A DNA stretch of 64,000 nucleotides from contig JAEWFW010000020.1 of NCBI GenBank assembly GCA_023388635.1, positions 36,333 through 100,332 of the forward strand, in the 5' to 3' direction. Origin of the DNA: Bacillota bacterium (GTDB lineage: Bacteria > Bacillota > Bacilli > Desulfuribacillales > Desulfuribacillaceae). Position 1 is the stretch's first letter. Every line of letters starts with the position of its first letter. The notes beneath the pieces were generated by a model, which was not told the origin of the DNA, searched no databases, and saw nothing but the letters and a program-made list of their open reading frames with translations. A program made the position numbers and the translations under genes. Of this stretch, positions 18,119-27,281 are shown one piece after another.

Positions 18119-18168
18119 AGTTTCTAAAAATAACCATATTTTTATTTCAAAGCATGTTTATTTTTATA

Positions 18169-18900
18169 TTAAATCATTTTATTGAACTCTTTCTTCAAAC
18201 GGCTGATGATCCGCTTTTCCAAACGTGAAATATATGATTGCGAAATATCAAGCATATCGGCGACGTCTTTCTGTGTCTTTTCTTCCTGACCGGCCAGCCC
18301 AAAGCGCATCTCCATAATTACGCGTTCCCGGTCAGATAATTTCTCCAGCGCTTTGTACAATAAGCGCTTATCGACGCGGTCTTCGATGTTTTTGAATACC
18401 GTATCATTCTCTGTGCCCAGTACATCCGATAACAGCAATTCATTGCCGTCCCAATCGACATTCAGCGGTTCGTCGAACGATACCTCTGTGCGGATTTTAT
18501 TGTTTTTGCGCAAAAACATCAAAATTTCATTTTCAATACATCTCGAAGCATATGTCGCCAGCTTAATTTTTTTCTCGGGATCAAATGTATTTACAGCCTT
18601 TATCAATCCAATCGCACCAATCGATACGAGGTCCTCGATATTGATGCCCGTATTTTCAAATTTTCTCGCAATATACACGACTAATCTGAGATTGCGCTCA
18701 ATTAGCATTGCCTTAACCGATTTGTCACCTGACGGAAGCTTCTTCAACAAATAAGATTCTTCATCCCTTGACAAAGGCGGGGGCAATGTTTCACTTCCTC
18801 CGATATAATATAGTTCGTCGGGCTGCTGCCCCAGAAACTCCAGTAGTTGGATGTATTTAAGTTTCATTAACAATTGCGCTTTCAGTAATGCGGTCTTCAT
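18169..18900 (-). CDS. sigE: Pro-sigma-E, early mother-cell sigma factor
   Basis: Sigma-E drives early mother-cell transcription. The 243-residue protein is made as a precursor: about 30 N-terminal residues form an amphipathic pro-sequence ending at [17 protein letters not shown], where SpoIIGA cleavage in B. subtilis occurs near the paired Tyr. Regions 2 and 4 are complete ([50 protein letters not shown]). The start at 18900 has GGGAGGAAG upstream and overlaps the end of spoIIGA by 44 bases, pointing to coupled translation of the protease and its substrate. Confidence 0.96.
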   Translation of the reverse strand: MKTALLKAQLLMKLKYIQLLEFLGQQPDELYYIGGSETLPPPLSRDEESYLLKKLPSGDKSVKAMLIERNLRLVVYIARKFENTGINIEDLVSIGAIGLIKAVNTFDPEKKIKLATYASRCIENEILMFLRKNNKIRTEVSFDEPLNVDWDGNELLLSDVLGTENDTVFKNIEDRVDKRLLYKALEKLSDRERVIMEMRFGLAGQEEKTQKDVADMLDISQSYISRLEKRIISRLKKEFNKMI

Positions 18901-19855
18901 ATGGCACTTCCTCCCTTGGGTGTATGTCTCCATCGAGCAAATTTGGATGAATAATTCCGGTAAAATCATTTGATCCTGACAATTGTTGCGGTGTGATTGC
19001 TATAATACAATCCGTGTTACGAATGTCTCCCCCTTCCGTTCGTATAATAAATAAATCAGGTTTAAAAGCTAATAAATAATCACCATCACTTCCAACAACG
19101 CGATATGGGATTAGCGTAAACTTGTCAGAAATTGCGTTTTCGGTTAAAAAATGATGGATAGCAGCCATATTTGTGCTTCTTGCGGCATACACTGTATTGA
19201 CAAATGACGGAAGAACATTTTTCACCACTTGATACTCGACAATCGAAACAGGTCTTCCTGAAAGCGGTTCTGTCAGTTGATTGCCCGTGTCAAGCAGCCC
19301 GTGAAAGCGCGTTTCTTGATGATCAAAGACGATGGTACATGAATAAACCCATGTCTTTTTCCAGGTAAGCCGTTTCGCATGGCTGTAAACACTTTTCGCC
19401 GCCAAAAACGTCAAAGGCAGACCGAAAACAATCGCCGAAGCTGTCGTCTCAAGCACCCATAGATTGTGCGTTCCCAGACGAATCCACTGGTCAAACAGCT
19501 GTTTATTGGAAAGGATCAGCATCTGCACAGCAAAGATTGCACCGGCGGCAATAAAATTGATCACATAGAATGCGACAACACGCTTCATGTAATTTTTGAC
19601 ATTCTCCCACGGAAACGCTATACGTATCAACGCAAAGGAAACGAATAGCTTGCCGAAAAGCGAATACAAAATGGAGTGCCAAAAGGAATCCATATAGAAA
19701 ATCCACGCACATCCATACAGTGCCCCACATAACGCCGCTAAGCCGATACGCCAAAATCTCATGGTACTGTGGCAATATACGGCTGTGAAAATTAACAGAC
19801 TACCATCGATGAAAAAGTTGACCGCAAACAATATGTCCAGATACACATAGCTCAT
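18857..19855 (-). CDS. spoIIGA: Sporulation pro-sigma-E processing protease SpoIIGA
   Basis: SpoIIGA is a septal aspartic protease that activates pro-sigma-E in response to the forespore signal SpoIIR. The 332-residue protein has about five N-terminal membrane segments (residues 1-150) and a cytosolic retropepsin-like domain with the catalytic DTG in [17 protein letters not shown] near residue 183. Its C-terminus is about 20 residues longer than in B. subtilis and overlaps sigE. The promoter region upstream has a spoIIG-type layout. Confidence 0.95.
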   Translation of the reverse strand: MSYVYLDILFAVNFFIDGSLLIFTAVYCHSTMRFWRIGLAALCGALYGCAWIFYMDSFWHSILYSLFGKLFVSFALIRIAFPWENVKNYMKRVVAFYVINFIAAGAIFAVQMLILSNKQLFDQWIRLGTHNLWVLETTASAIVFGLPLTFLAAKSVYSHAKRLTWKKTWVYSCTIVFDHQETRFHGLLDTGNQLTEPLSGRPVSIVEYQVVKNVLPSFVNTVYAARSTNMAAIHHFLTENAISDKFTLIPYRVVGSDGDYLLAFKPDLFIIRTEGGDIRNTDCIIAITPQQLSGSNDFTGIIHPNLLDGDIHPREEVPYEDRITESAIVNET

Positions 19856-19881
19856 AAAAAAACCTCATAGATTTTTCTCTA

Positions 19882-19915
19882 AGTATAAAAAAATCTGTCT
19901 GTGAAAGTCTGTCAT
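19882..19915 (-). promoter_or_regulatory. spoIIG-type promoter (Spo0A-activated sigma-A) of spoIIGA-sigE
   Basis: ATGACA (19915-19910) and TATACT (19887-19882) are separated by exactly 22 bp on the minus strand, the unusual spacing known for the Spo0A-activated spoIIG promoter. A 0A-box-like AAGTCGAA lies upstream at 19949-19942. Confidence 0.65.
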
Positions 19916-19957
19916 AATTTGTTTGCCGGCAATGTTTTATTTTCGACTTTTTGCTAC

Positions 19958-19986
19958 AAAAAAAGAGTCTCTTATAAGAGACTCTC
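19958..19986 (-). terminator. Intrinsic terminator after ftsZ
   Basis: The 20-base palindrome GAGTCTCTTATAAGAGACTC (19965-19984) is followed on the minus strand by seven T residues. It isolates ftsZ from spoIIGA. Confidence 0.85.
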
Positions 19987-20028
19987 TACTAGTCATAAAC
20001 ATCTTATGACAGGCTATGCATAAATATG

Positions 20029-21105
20029 TTATGTATTTTGTCGTTTTCTCATAAATGCTGGAATATCAATATCACTGACGCCAACATCACTGAACGGAGT
20101 AATCCCTTGCATTTTCGCATTGGTCGCTTTCCGTCTCATCGGCTCTGTCTCCACTTGTTCGAAACCTGTGGCGATGGCAGTGACGATAATTTCATCTTTG
20201 AGATTCTCGTTAATCACCGCACCAAAAATCAAATTCACTTCCGGATCGGAAGCTGATTGTACAATATCTGCCGCTTCGTTCACTTCGAACAAGCTCAAGT
20301 TCGTACCACCGGTAATATTTAAAAGTACGCCTTTCGCACCTTGGATCGATGTCTCCAAGAGTGGGCTGCAAATTGCCTTCTTCGCCGCATCCGCCGCGCG
20401 ATTCTCACCCGTAGCCACACCGACACCCATCAATGCTGAACCGCGTTCCGCCATAATTGTTTTTACGTCGGCAAAATCCAAGTTAATTAAACCGGGAATC
20501 GCGATCAAATCGGAGATACCTTGTACCCCTTGGCGCAAAACATTGTCGGCTTCCCTAAATGCTTCGACCATCGGCGTGTTTTTATCGACGATTTCCAACA
20601 GACGATCATTCGGAATGACAATCAGCGTATCTACTTTTTCCTTTAAATTAGCAATTCCCATCACGGCATGTGTAGAACGGCGTTTTCCCTCGAAAGAAAA
20701 CGGTTTCGTCACAACTCCGACAGTCAATGCACCAATTTCTTTAGCGATCTCTGCAATTACAGGAGCAGCTCCCGTACCGGTGCCTCCGCCCATGCCGGCA
20801 GTGACAAATACCATATCGGCACCTTTTAAAAGATTCATAATATCTTCTTTGCTTTCTTCCGCGGCTTTCTTACCAACTTCCGGATTGGCTCCGGCGCCAA
20901 GTCCGCGCGTGAGCTTTTCACCGATTTGCATTTTATTGGTTGCCAAAGATGATTGAAGCGCCTGCGCGTCCGTATTGACGGCAAGGAACTCCACCCCTTG
21001 GATACCGGCTTCTATCATTCTATTAACAGCGTTACTGCCTCCGCCCCCAACACCAATAACCTTAATTTGAGCCAATTGGTGAGTGTCTATATCAAACTCC
21101 AACAT
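20029..21105 (-). CDS. ftsZ: Cell-division GTPase FtsZ
   Basis: FtsZ polymerises into the cytokinetic ring. The 358-residue protein shows [11 protein letters not shown] at the N-terminus, the tubulin signature [14 protein letters not shown] near residue 105 and the T7 loop [11 protein letters not shown]. The C-terminal linker is short and the conserved FtsA/SepF-binding tail is [11 protein letters not shown]. The start at 21105 ([16 protein letters not shown]) has GGAGGGAG upstream. It forms a unit with ftsA, 88 bp upstream, and ends at a strong terminator. Confidence 0.97.
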   Translation of the reverse strand: MLEFDIDTHQLAQIKVIGVGGGGSNAVNRMIEAGIQGVEFLAVNTDAQALQSSLATNKMQIGEKLTRGLGAGANPEVGKKAAEESKEDIMNLLKGADMVFVTAGMGGGTGTGAAPVIAEIAKEIGALTVGVVTKPFSFEGKRRSTHAVMGIANLKEKVDTLIVIPNDRLLEIVDKNTPMVEAFREADNVLRQGVQGISDLIAIPGLINLDFADVKTIMAERGSALMGVGVATGENRAADAAKKAICSPLLETSIQGAKGVLLNITGGTNLSLFEVNEAADIVQSASDPEVNLIFGAVINENLKDEIIVTAIATGFEQVETEPMRRKATNAKMQGITPFSDVGVSDIDIPAFMRKRQNT

Positions 21106-21193
21106 GATTGAGCTCTCCCTCCGTATCGACAATGATCTACTAGAATAAACTTGCCTTACATCATAAAAAATTAAGAAATCTTACTATAAAATC

Positions 21194-22423
21194 TTATAAG
21201 AAATCTTGAAACCAATCTTTAATTCGTTGCCATAATCCCTCTGTCGGTACATTCAAGGTTTTGGGACTCGCTTTGCTTCTTGCGCTGCGGATCAGACCGT
21301 GATCAGATACATATTTAATAATTCCGACACCGGTCGTAAAGCTGGAATCCTTGACACCCAAATAATTCGGCATGACAATTTGTGCCGGTGCATCCAACTC
21401 AATTTCAGCCAACTCTGCAATTCCCTTTATATTGGCGACGCCACCCGTCAGGAAAAAACCGGATGTGATGTCATTCGAATAACCCAGCTTGTGAATTTCC
21501 TTCAGTACCAGTTGAAAAATCTCCTGCAAACGCGGCTCCATAATAGAAGCGAGATCCTCTTGGTTCAATTCCGTTTCTTTTTTCGTTCCCACTCGATGGA
21601 CAGTAAACACTTCTTCCGGATCGGCAAGATTGACCATCGCACAACCGTGTCTGATCTTAATTGCCTCTGCATTTTCCATTTCTGTCTTTAAACCGTAAGC
21701 GATATCTTGTGTCAAATATATACCACCCACAGATACCATCGAAGTGCGCACAAGATTACCTTTCTCGAAAATTGCGATATTCGCTCCGCCTGCCCCTAAA
21801 TCAATCAGAACGGCACCCAAATCGCGCTCGTCCTTTTTAAGTGCAATCGTACCTGCCGCCATCGGAGCCAACACAAAATGCGCCACATGCAAACCGGCTT
21901 TTTCCACGCAACGGCGAATATTATGTATAATTGTTTTAGATCCAGTGACAATCGTCGCATCGACTTCCAGACGAACACCTAACATTCCTCGCGGGTCTTG
22001 AATTCCATCCAAACCGTCAACAATATACTGCTGCGGAATGACATCTATAATTGTTCTCTCCGGTGGAATGCTGATGACTTTCGCTGCATTGATAACACGC
22101 TCCACGTCATCTTCGGTAATCTCCCTGTCAGGATTCCCAACAGCCACAACCCCATGGGAAGAACTCAATTGTATATGATTCCCGCTAACTCCAACAAATA
22201 CAGATTGTATTTGTATATTTACCATCTGCTCCGCTTTGCTAACTGCCTCCTCAATTGACATTACCGTTTGCTCTATATCAACAATAGCTCCATTCTTAAT
22301 GCCCCTTGATGGTGCAGAACCCACGCCTACAATATGTATTGCACCGTTCTTGGCTTCACCGATTACAACGCGAATTACGGATGTTCCCACGTCTAAACTA
22401 ACTACTGGGTTCTGTATAGTCAA
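21194..22423 (-). CDS. ftsA: Cell-division protein FtsA
   Basis: FtsA is the actin-like ATPase that anchors FtsZ to the membrane. The 409-residue protein has the phosphate-1 motif VVSLDVGTSVIRVVIGE, the SHS2/1C subdomain, AVLIDLGAGGANIAIFEKG and a C-terminal amphipathic helix ending IKDWFQDFL. The start is a TTG at 22423, with GGAGGT 8 bases upstream, giving MTIQNPVVSLDVGTS; the ATG 21 bases further upstream overlaps the region before the Shine-Dalgarno. Confidence 0.95.
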   Translation of the reverse strand: MTIQNPVVSLDVGTSVIRVVIGEAKNGAIHIVGVGSAPSRGIKNGAIVDIEQTVMSIEEAVSKAEQMVNIQIQSVFVGVSGNHIQLSSSHGVVAVGNPDREITEDDVERVINAAKVISIPPERTIIDVIPQQYIVDGLDGIQDPRGMLGVRLEVDATIVTGSKTIIHNIRRCVEKAGLHVAHFVLAPMAAGTIALKKDERDLGAVLIDLGAGGANIAIFEKGNLVRTSMVSVGGIYLTQDIAYGLKTEMENAEAIKIRHGCAMVNLADPEEVFTVHRVGTKKETELNQEDLASIMEPRLQEIFQLVLKEIHKLGYSNDITSGFFLTGGVANIKGIAELAEIELDAPAQIVMPNYLGVKDSSFTTGVGIIKYVSDHGLIRSARSKASPKTLNVPTEGLWQRIKDWFQDFL

Positions 22424-22512
22424 ACAAAGACACCTCCCCAACATTACACTATTAGATTAAGTTCGCTATCTAATATGAAAGTTCCTTTTTTTATTTTAGA
22501 AAAAATGACAAA

Positions 22513-23337
22513 TTACTGAATTTCTTCGTTATCAATTTCTTCCTTAGAAGTTTCTTCCTTAGCAATTTCCTCTTTAATAACTTCCTCGTAAGACATAAAC
22601 CAAATCGCATCAAACATATTGACGACACCTTTTTCCGGCTCCGAATATTTCAAACCTTCCATGATATCCTCATACAGCAAGAGCTTGTCTCGCATTTCAT
22701 CAAACATCATTCGCAGTTCATAGCCATTTCGTGTATAAATCGAAACCTGGTACGGCTTTACTGTCTGATTGACATAAATTTCCGACAAAGCTAGTATAAC
22801 ATCGATCGGTACATCTTTCAATTGATCCGCTATTTGAAATTGCAACGTCTCTGTCAACGGCGAAGAGACGAGTGGGCGTGGTCGATTAGGAACATTTTCA
22901 CGCAACACTGTGAGGATCGTCCCATCTTCCAATAAAGGTAGTAAAGCGTGATTCCCGTCCAATACATACGCGACGACTTGCTTTTCATCGACAATAATTT
23001 CTAATGTATTCGGAAAGGAAAACGTCACTTGGGCACCTTTGACAACCGTCAGTTTTTCAATCGTTTCCTTGATTGCCCGTGTGTTTACTTTCAGAAAACT
23101 ATCTCCTATTTGCACACGTGTCGCCTGCAAAATCAAATTCTGCTCTACTAATTCATTGCCTTCTATGCGTATCTCTGTCAATTTCGAAAAAGGAGAATAC
23201 AAATATATAACGACCGCGATAATAATAAAAAACAACATAATGATCACGCGAAGCAGTAATTTGTTACTCTTCTTGTCTGAAACCGGCAGAGGATGATTCA
23301 GTCTATGGTCGAAACCTTCTGACGTACGATATGACAT
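22513..23337 (-). CDS. divIB: Cell-division protein DivIB/FtsQ
   Basis: DivIB is a bitopic divisome protein that works with FtsL and DivIC. The 274-residue protein has a 35-residue cytosolic tail, one membrane segment (about residues 29-50), a POTRA domain starting FSKLTEIRIEGNELVEQNLILQ, a FtsQ-type beta domain and a C-terminal tail of repeated Glu/Ile/Lys (KEEIAKEETSKEEIDNEE). The start has AAGGAAGG upstream. It lies between murA and ftsA. Confidence 0.92.
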   Translation of the reverse strand: MSYRTSEGFDHRLNHPLPVSDKKSNKLLLRVIIMLFFIIIAVVIYLYSPFSKLTEIRIEGNELVEQNLILQATRVQIGDSFLKVNTRAIKETIEKLTVVKGAQVTFSFPNTLEIIVDEKQVVAYVLDGNHALLPLLEDGTILTVLRENVPNRPRPLVSSPLTETLQFQIADQLKDVPIDVILALSEIYVNQTVKPYQVSIYTRNGYELRMMFDEMRDKLLLYEDIMEGLKYSEPEKGVVNMFDAIWFMSYEEVIKEEIAKEETSKEEIDNEEIQ

Positions 23338-23418
23338 CTTGTCCTTCCTTTACATATCATACTACTAAGTAGTATTTTAGTCATTCACATCATTATACTA
23401 GATTTACATAAATAATAA

Positions 23419-23448
23419 CAGCGACATTTTATCTAGTCAATGTCGCTG
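23419..23448 (-). terminator. Stem-loop after murA
   Basis: CAGCGACATT and AATGTCGCTG form a perfect 10-bp stem just after the murA stop. The following minus-strand sequence (TTATTATTTATG) is only partly T-rich, so it may be a weak terminator that lowers expression of divIB-ftsA. Confidence 0.6.
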
Positions 23449-23456
23449 CTTAGGTA

Positions 23457-24719
23457 TTACTTCCTAGAAATATCCGCACCTATACTTTGGAACATCGTTT
23501 CAATTGATTCGTACCCTCTATCAATATGCTCAATTGCCGTAATTTCCGTCTCACCTTCTGCCCTTAACCCTGCTAAAACGAGGGCAGCTCCCGCGCGCAA
23601 ATCGGTCGCTACGACCTTCGACCCTTGCAAATGCTCAATTCCTCTGATAAAGGCCAGGTTCAGATCGACCGTAATTTTCGCTCCCATGCGCAGCAATTGC
23701 TCCACATGCTTAAACCTTCCTTCGAAGATTGCTTCTTTGATAATACTGGTACCATTGGCAACTGTCAACAGTGACATTAACTGCGGTTGCATATCGGTAG
23801 GGAACCCTGGGTATGGCGCCGTTTCCAGCCGCTCTATCCGATCCATAATTCTTGGACCGATCACTCTGACCGTATCCCCCTCTATATATACATGGCTGCC
23901 CACTTGTTTCAATTTGCTGATCACGGACTGTAGATACAAGGGCTGAACATTTGTCAAAGTCACGTCGCCACCAGTCATCGTAGCTCCTACCATAATCGTA
24001 CCGGCGACAATTCTATCGGAAATCACTTCATATACAAATGGTTGCTCTTTAGATATCAGTGTATCTTTGCCGTAAATCGTAATCCGGTCCGTTCCGGCGC
24101 CCTCAATCTGTCCGCCTATGGCGTTGATAAAGTTTGCCAGATCGATGATTTCCGGCTCCCGTGCCGGATTGACAATCTCCGTAACCCCTTCCGCCATGCA
24201 AGCCGCCATCATAATATTCTCTGTCGCCCCTACACTGGGAAAATCGAGATAAATGTCGGTACCTTTCAATCGCTTCGCTTCACAATAGATAAATCCATTT
24301 CCTTCGATGACACTAGCCCCTAGTGCCTTTAAACCATTTATATGCAAATCAATCCGGCGACTTCCAATCGCACAACCGCCGGGTCGTGAAACTGTAACAC
24401 TCCCATATTTCGCTAACAAAGGTCCCATCAGAAAGATCGAAGAACGCATTTTTCTCATGAGCCCCTCTGGGATGTTTGTCGAACGTATCCGAGAATTTTC
24501 TATCTTTACCTGATCCCCTTCTCGTGACACTTCCATACCTAATGAACGTAAGATATCTGTCATGACATGGATATCGAGTAAATTAGGCACTCCTGATATC
24601 GTACATGGTTGATCGACCAAAACAGTCGCTGCCAAAATTGGAAGAGCCGCATTTTTTGCTCCATGCACGCGTATCGTTCCATATAATGGATTTCCACCAC
24701 GGACGACCAATTTTTCCAA
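23457..24719 (-). CDS. murA: UDP-N-acetylglucosamine 1-carboxyvinyltransferase
   Basis: MurA transfers enolpyruvate to UDP-GlcNAc, the first committed step of peptidoglycan synthesis. The 420-residue protein shows VRGGNPLYGTIRVHGAKNAALPILAAT at the start, GGCAIGSRRIDLHINGLKALGA with the fosfomycin-sensitive Cys region, and DLRAGAALVLAGLRAEGETEI. It starts with TTG at 24719, with GGAGGT 7 bases upstream, giving MEKLVVRGGNPL, in agreement with the family N-terminus. A 256-bp gap separates it from murG. Confidence 0.95.
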   Translation of the reverse strand: MEKLVVRGGNPLYGTIRVHGAKNAALPILAATVLVDQPCTISGVPNLLDIHVMTDILRSLGMEVSREGDQVKIENSRIRSTNIPEGLMRKMRSSIFLMGPLLAKYGSVTVSRPGGCAIGSRRIDLHINGLKALGASVIEGNGFIYCEAKRLKGTDIYLDFPSVGATENIMMAACMAEGVTEIVNPAREPEIIDLANFINAIGGQIEGAGTDRITIYGKDTLISKEQPFVYEVISDRIVAGTIMVGATMTGGDVTLTNVQPLYLQSVISKLKQVGSHVYIEGDTVRVIGPRIMDRIERLETAPYPGFPTDMQPQLMSLLTVANGTSIIKEAIFEGRFKHVEQLLRMGAKITVDLNLAFIRGIEHLQGSKVVATDLRAGAALVLAGLRAEGETEITAIEHIDRGYESIETMFQSIGADISRK

Positions 24720-24975
24720 TAAACTCACCTCCGTATTACCACACTCCCATGACCCATACAACTGATAATCAAAATATATTTTCTATAATGTATCTATGTG
24801 TCCTAGCTGGTTTTGGAGTAGATAATTGGTCTGTTTACCCTCCCACTTCTCGCCTGAATCCTTAGCATAGACGCGAAAAACTGTATCCTGTCGCACCCTG
24901 TTCCTTTCGCGTATATCATATATTATGTCTAGGCATTCAAAAGGTGACAAATGGAAGTATCCGTAGTTTTATAAT
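24720..24975. other. Intergenic gap between murG and murA
   Basis: I see no gene, strong terminator or conserved RNA here. The minus strand has a TATAGA/TATATT-rich stretch near 24780 that could be part of a promoter for murA, but no matching -35 is convincing. Confidence 0.5.
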
Positions 24976-26067
24976 CTATATTCGCTTTTTTATCAATCGT
25001 TCTATCTCTCTGCGGAATAGATCTGCCGCATCCGGTGTGCCCATTTTTTTCGCCGCCAGTTTAAACGACGACATGCGAATCGGATCTTGAAAAAAACGCA
25101 ATACATGCTCTTGAATATTCGATTCAGTAATATTCTTTTCTTCAATGACGACGGCTGCCCCTGCCGCTTCCAATGCCCTGGCATTATGCAACTGATGGTT
25201 GTTCGTCACATAGGGCGACGGGATCAAAATTGACGGAATCCCTAGTGCCGTGATCTCTGACAAAAATGTCGCTCCGGCACGACCGATAACCAGATCGGCG
25301 CAGGCAAGAACTTCCGGCATGTTGTACAAAAACGGATAGATTTTCACACGCTTGCCCGGCGTCCGTTTGCGGAAATACTCGTAATGAACACTGCCTGTGA
25401 CAAAAACCACCTGAAACGGCATTTCCCGCTTCTCTTGCAGCCACGCCTCCATCAACTGATTAATCGCTTTGGCGCCTCTGCTGCCGCCGACAACGACGAC
25501 CGTCGGCAGTTCCTCTTCAAAATCGAGTGATAGCTTGCCTGCATTGGCATCCGCCGCCACAACTTCCGACGCGCGCGGATTACCCGTGAACAATACATTG
25601 CGCGCTTTCGGAAACATCGCTTTGCTATCGGCAAAAGAAATTGCCACCGTATCCGCATACCGTGCGAGAAATTTATTCGTCAGCCCAGGAATCGCATTTT
25701 GTTCATGAATGATACTGGGAATCCCCATTTTCCTCGCTGCGTATACGACAGGTCCCGCAACATATCCGCCGGTTCCGATGACAATATCGGGACGAAATTC
25801 CGCTAATATTTTCTTCGACGCCTTGGTGGCACTAAAAAACTTCTTGACTACTTTAAAATTATATAGCGATAAAGACCGTTTAAATCCCGAAACATCAATA
25901 TGACACATCGGCAGCCCCGATTTAGGAACGATATCTGCTTCTAGGCCTCTTTCCGTGCCGATATAAAGCAATTCCGCCCGCGGATGATTGCTTTGTATAT
26001 TTTTTGCCAACGCCAGCGCCGGATAAATATGACCTCCGGTTCCTCCACCTGTTAACACAACTTTCAC
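24976..26067 (-). CDS. murG: MurG, lipid II synthase (GlcNAc transferase)
   Basis: MurG adds GlcNAc to lipid I on the inner membrane face. The 363-residue protein has the glycine-rich loop TGGGTGGHIYPALALAK, the second G-loop VVGGSRGAKAINQLM and the UDP-sugar motif GRAGATFLSEITALGIPSILIPSPY. The preferred start is GTG at 26067, giving MKVVLTGGGTGGH with AGGTGA upstream; a GTG nine bases earlier directly abuts the spoVE stop and is less likely. Confidence 0.95.
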   Translation of the reverse strand: MKVVLTGGGTGGHIYPALALAKNIQSNHPRAELLYIGTERGLEADIVPKSGLPMCHIDVSGFKRSLSLYNFKVVKKFFSATKASKKILAEFRPDIVIGTGGYVAGPVVYAARKMGIPSIIHEQNAIPGLTNKFLARYADTVAISFADSKAMFPKARNVLFTGNPRASEVVAADANAGKLSLDFEEELPTVVVVGGSRGAKAINQLMEAWLQEKREMPFQVVFVTGSVHYEYFRKRTPGKRVKIYPFLYNMPEVLACADLVIGRAGATFLSEITALGIPSILIPSPYVTNNHQLHNARALEAAGAAVVIEEKNITESNIQEHVLRFFQDPIRMSSFKLAAKKMGTPDAADLFRREIERLIKKRI

Positions 26068-26076
26068 ATTGATCAC

Positions 26077-27174
26077 CTACTTAGCATATTTAGAGATATT
26101 CAACAATACTCCCACACTGCACAACATCAAAACGAGCGACGATCCACCGTAACTGATAAACGGCAGCGTGATCCCCGTCACGGGAAACGAACCGGTGACG
26201 ACGCCAATGTTGATAATCACTTGAATCGCAATCATCGCCGTAATCCCCGTCGCCAAAAACGTACCGAATAGATCCGGTGCCGTAATCGCCGTATGCATCC
26301 CCCGCCAGATCAAGAGGACGAACAGACAAATCACCAAACTTCCGCCGATGAACCCTAACTCCTCCGCCAAAATAGAGAAAATAAAATCGGTTTGCGGTTC
26401 CGGTAAATAGAAAAACTTCTGTCTGGACCGCCCTAAGCCTAACCCCATTAACCCGCCGGGTCCTATGGCGTAGAGTGATTGAATGATATGGTACCCCGTA
26501 TTCAATGGATCAGCCCACGGGTCCATAAACGACGTCAGCCGCTTAATGCGATAGGGAGCAACTAATACCAAGGCGGCGAATGCCGGAATGCCCAAAGATG
26601 CCAGCCCCAGAATATGCTTGATCTTCGCCCCCGCTGTGAAAATAATCACCATACCTGTCAAAAACAAGACGGTTCCCGTACCTAAATCGGGCTGTAACAT
26701 AATCACACCGAACGTAAGGAGACAGATGCCTAGCGGAGGTAGAAACCCCTGTTTGAAATCAGCAATTTTCGATTGATTGTTAGCCAGCCAATACGAAAGA
26801 AAAATAATAATCGACAGCTTTGCAAATTCTGCCGGCTGTAACGACATAAAGCCCAAATCGATCCAGCTTCTGGCTCCGTTTCTCACAGAGCCGACGCCGG
26901 GAATCAAAACGACAAACAACAATACATAACAGCCGATTAAAATTTTTACCGCGTACTCCTGCCACTTCCAATAATCGATCTTCATAATGGCAAACATGGC
27001 AAATAGCCCGATGAAAGCCCAGATCAACTGTCTTTTGGCGTAGTAAAAGCTATCATCGAAGCTGGCTAAAGAAATTACGGCACTTGAACTATAGACAATG
27101 ACGACTCCGATACTCAATAATGCGACAATGACAAGAATCATTAGATAATCAGGAGCTGGCTTATATTTATCCAC
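26077..27174 (-). CDS. spoVE: SEDS-family glycosyltransferase FtsW/SpoVE
   Basis: SEDS proteins polymerise lipid II with a partner class B PBP. The 365-residue protein has ten membrane segments, the YSSSAV start, QPAEFAKL, the catalytic-Asp-containing extracellular loop near TDFIFSILAEELGFIGG and the C-terminal GITLPFISYGGSSL. It starts with GTG at 27174 after GGAGGAACG. In B. subtilis the gene between murD and murG is spoVE, the spore-cortex paralogue; here it could serve both vegetative division and sporulation if no other ftsW exists. spoVD, its usual partner, is in the same cluster. Confidence 0.9.
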   Translation of the reverse strand: MDKYKPAPDYLMILVIVALLSIGVVIVYSSSAVISLASFDDSFYYAKRQLIWAFIGLFAMFAIMKIDYWKWQEYAVKILIGCYVLLFVVLIPGVGSVRNGARSWIDLGFMSLQPAEFAKLSIIIFLSYWLANNQSKIADFKQGFLPPLGICLLTFGVIMLQPDLGTGTVLFLTGMVIIFTAGAKIKHILGLASLGIPAFAALVLVAPYRIKRLTSFMDPWADPLNTGYHIIQSLYAIGPGGLMGLGLGRSRQKFFYLPEPQTDFIFSILAEELGFIGGSLVICLFVLLIWRGMHTAITAPDLFGTFLATGITAMIAIQVIINIGVVTGSFPVTGITLPFISYGGSSLVLMLCSVGVLLNISKYAK

Positions 27175-27239
27175 ACGCGTTCCTCCTAACTCGTAAATAA
27201 AAATACCCTTGTCTATAGTTCATTCTTTTACATCCAAAA

Positions 27240-27281
27240 ATATTACTCTATATAAAAAGAATATTACTTTATATGAAAAGA
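27240..27281. repeat. Tandem 21-bp duplication at the 3' end of murD
   Basis: Two adjacent 21-bp units (27240-27260 and 27261-27281) match at 19 of 21 positions, both starting ATATTACT. The right unit contains the murD stop codon and last codons. Confidence 0.75.

Noticed and set aside
23419..23448. Hairpin after murA considered as a riboswitch
   Set aside because: It is a simple perfect stem-loop with no conserved aptamer around it.
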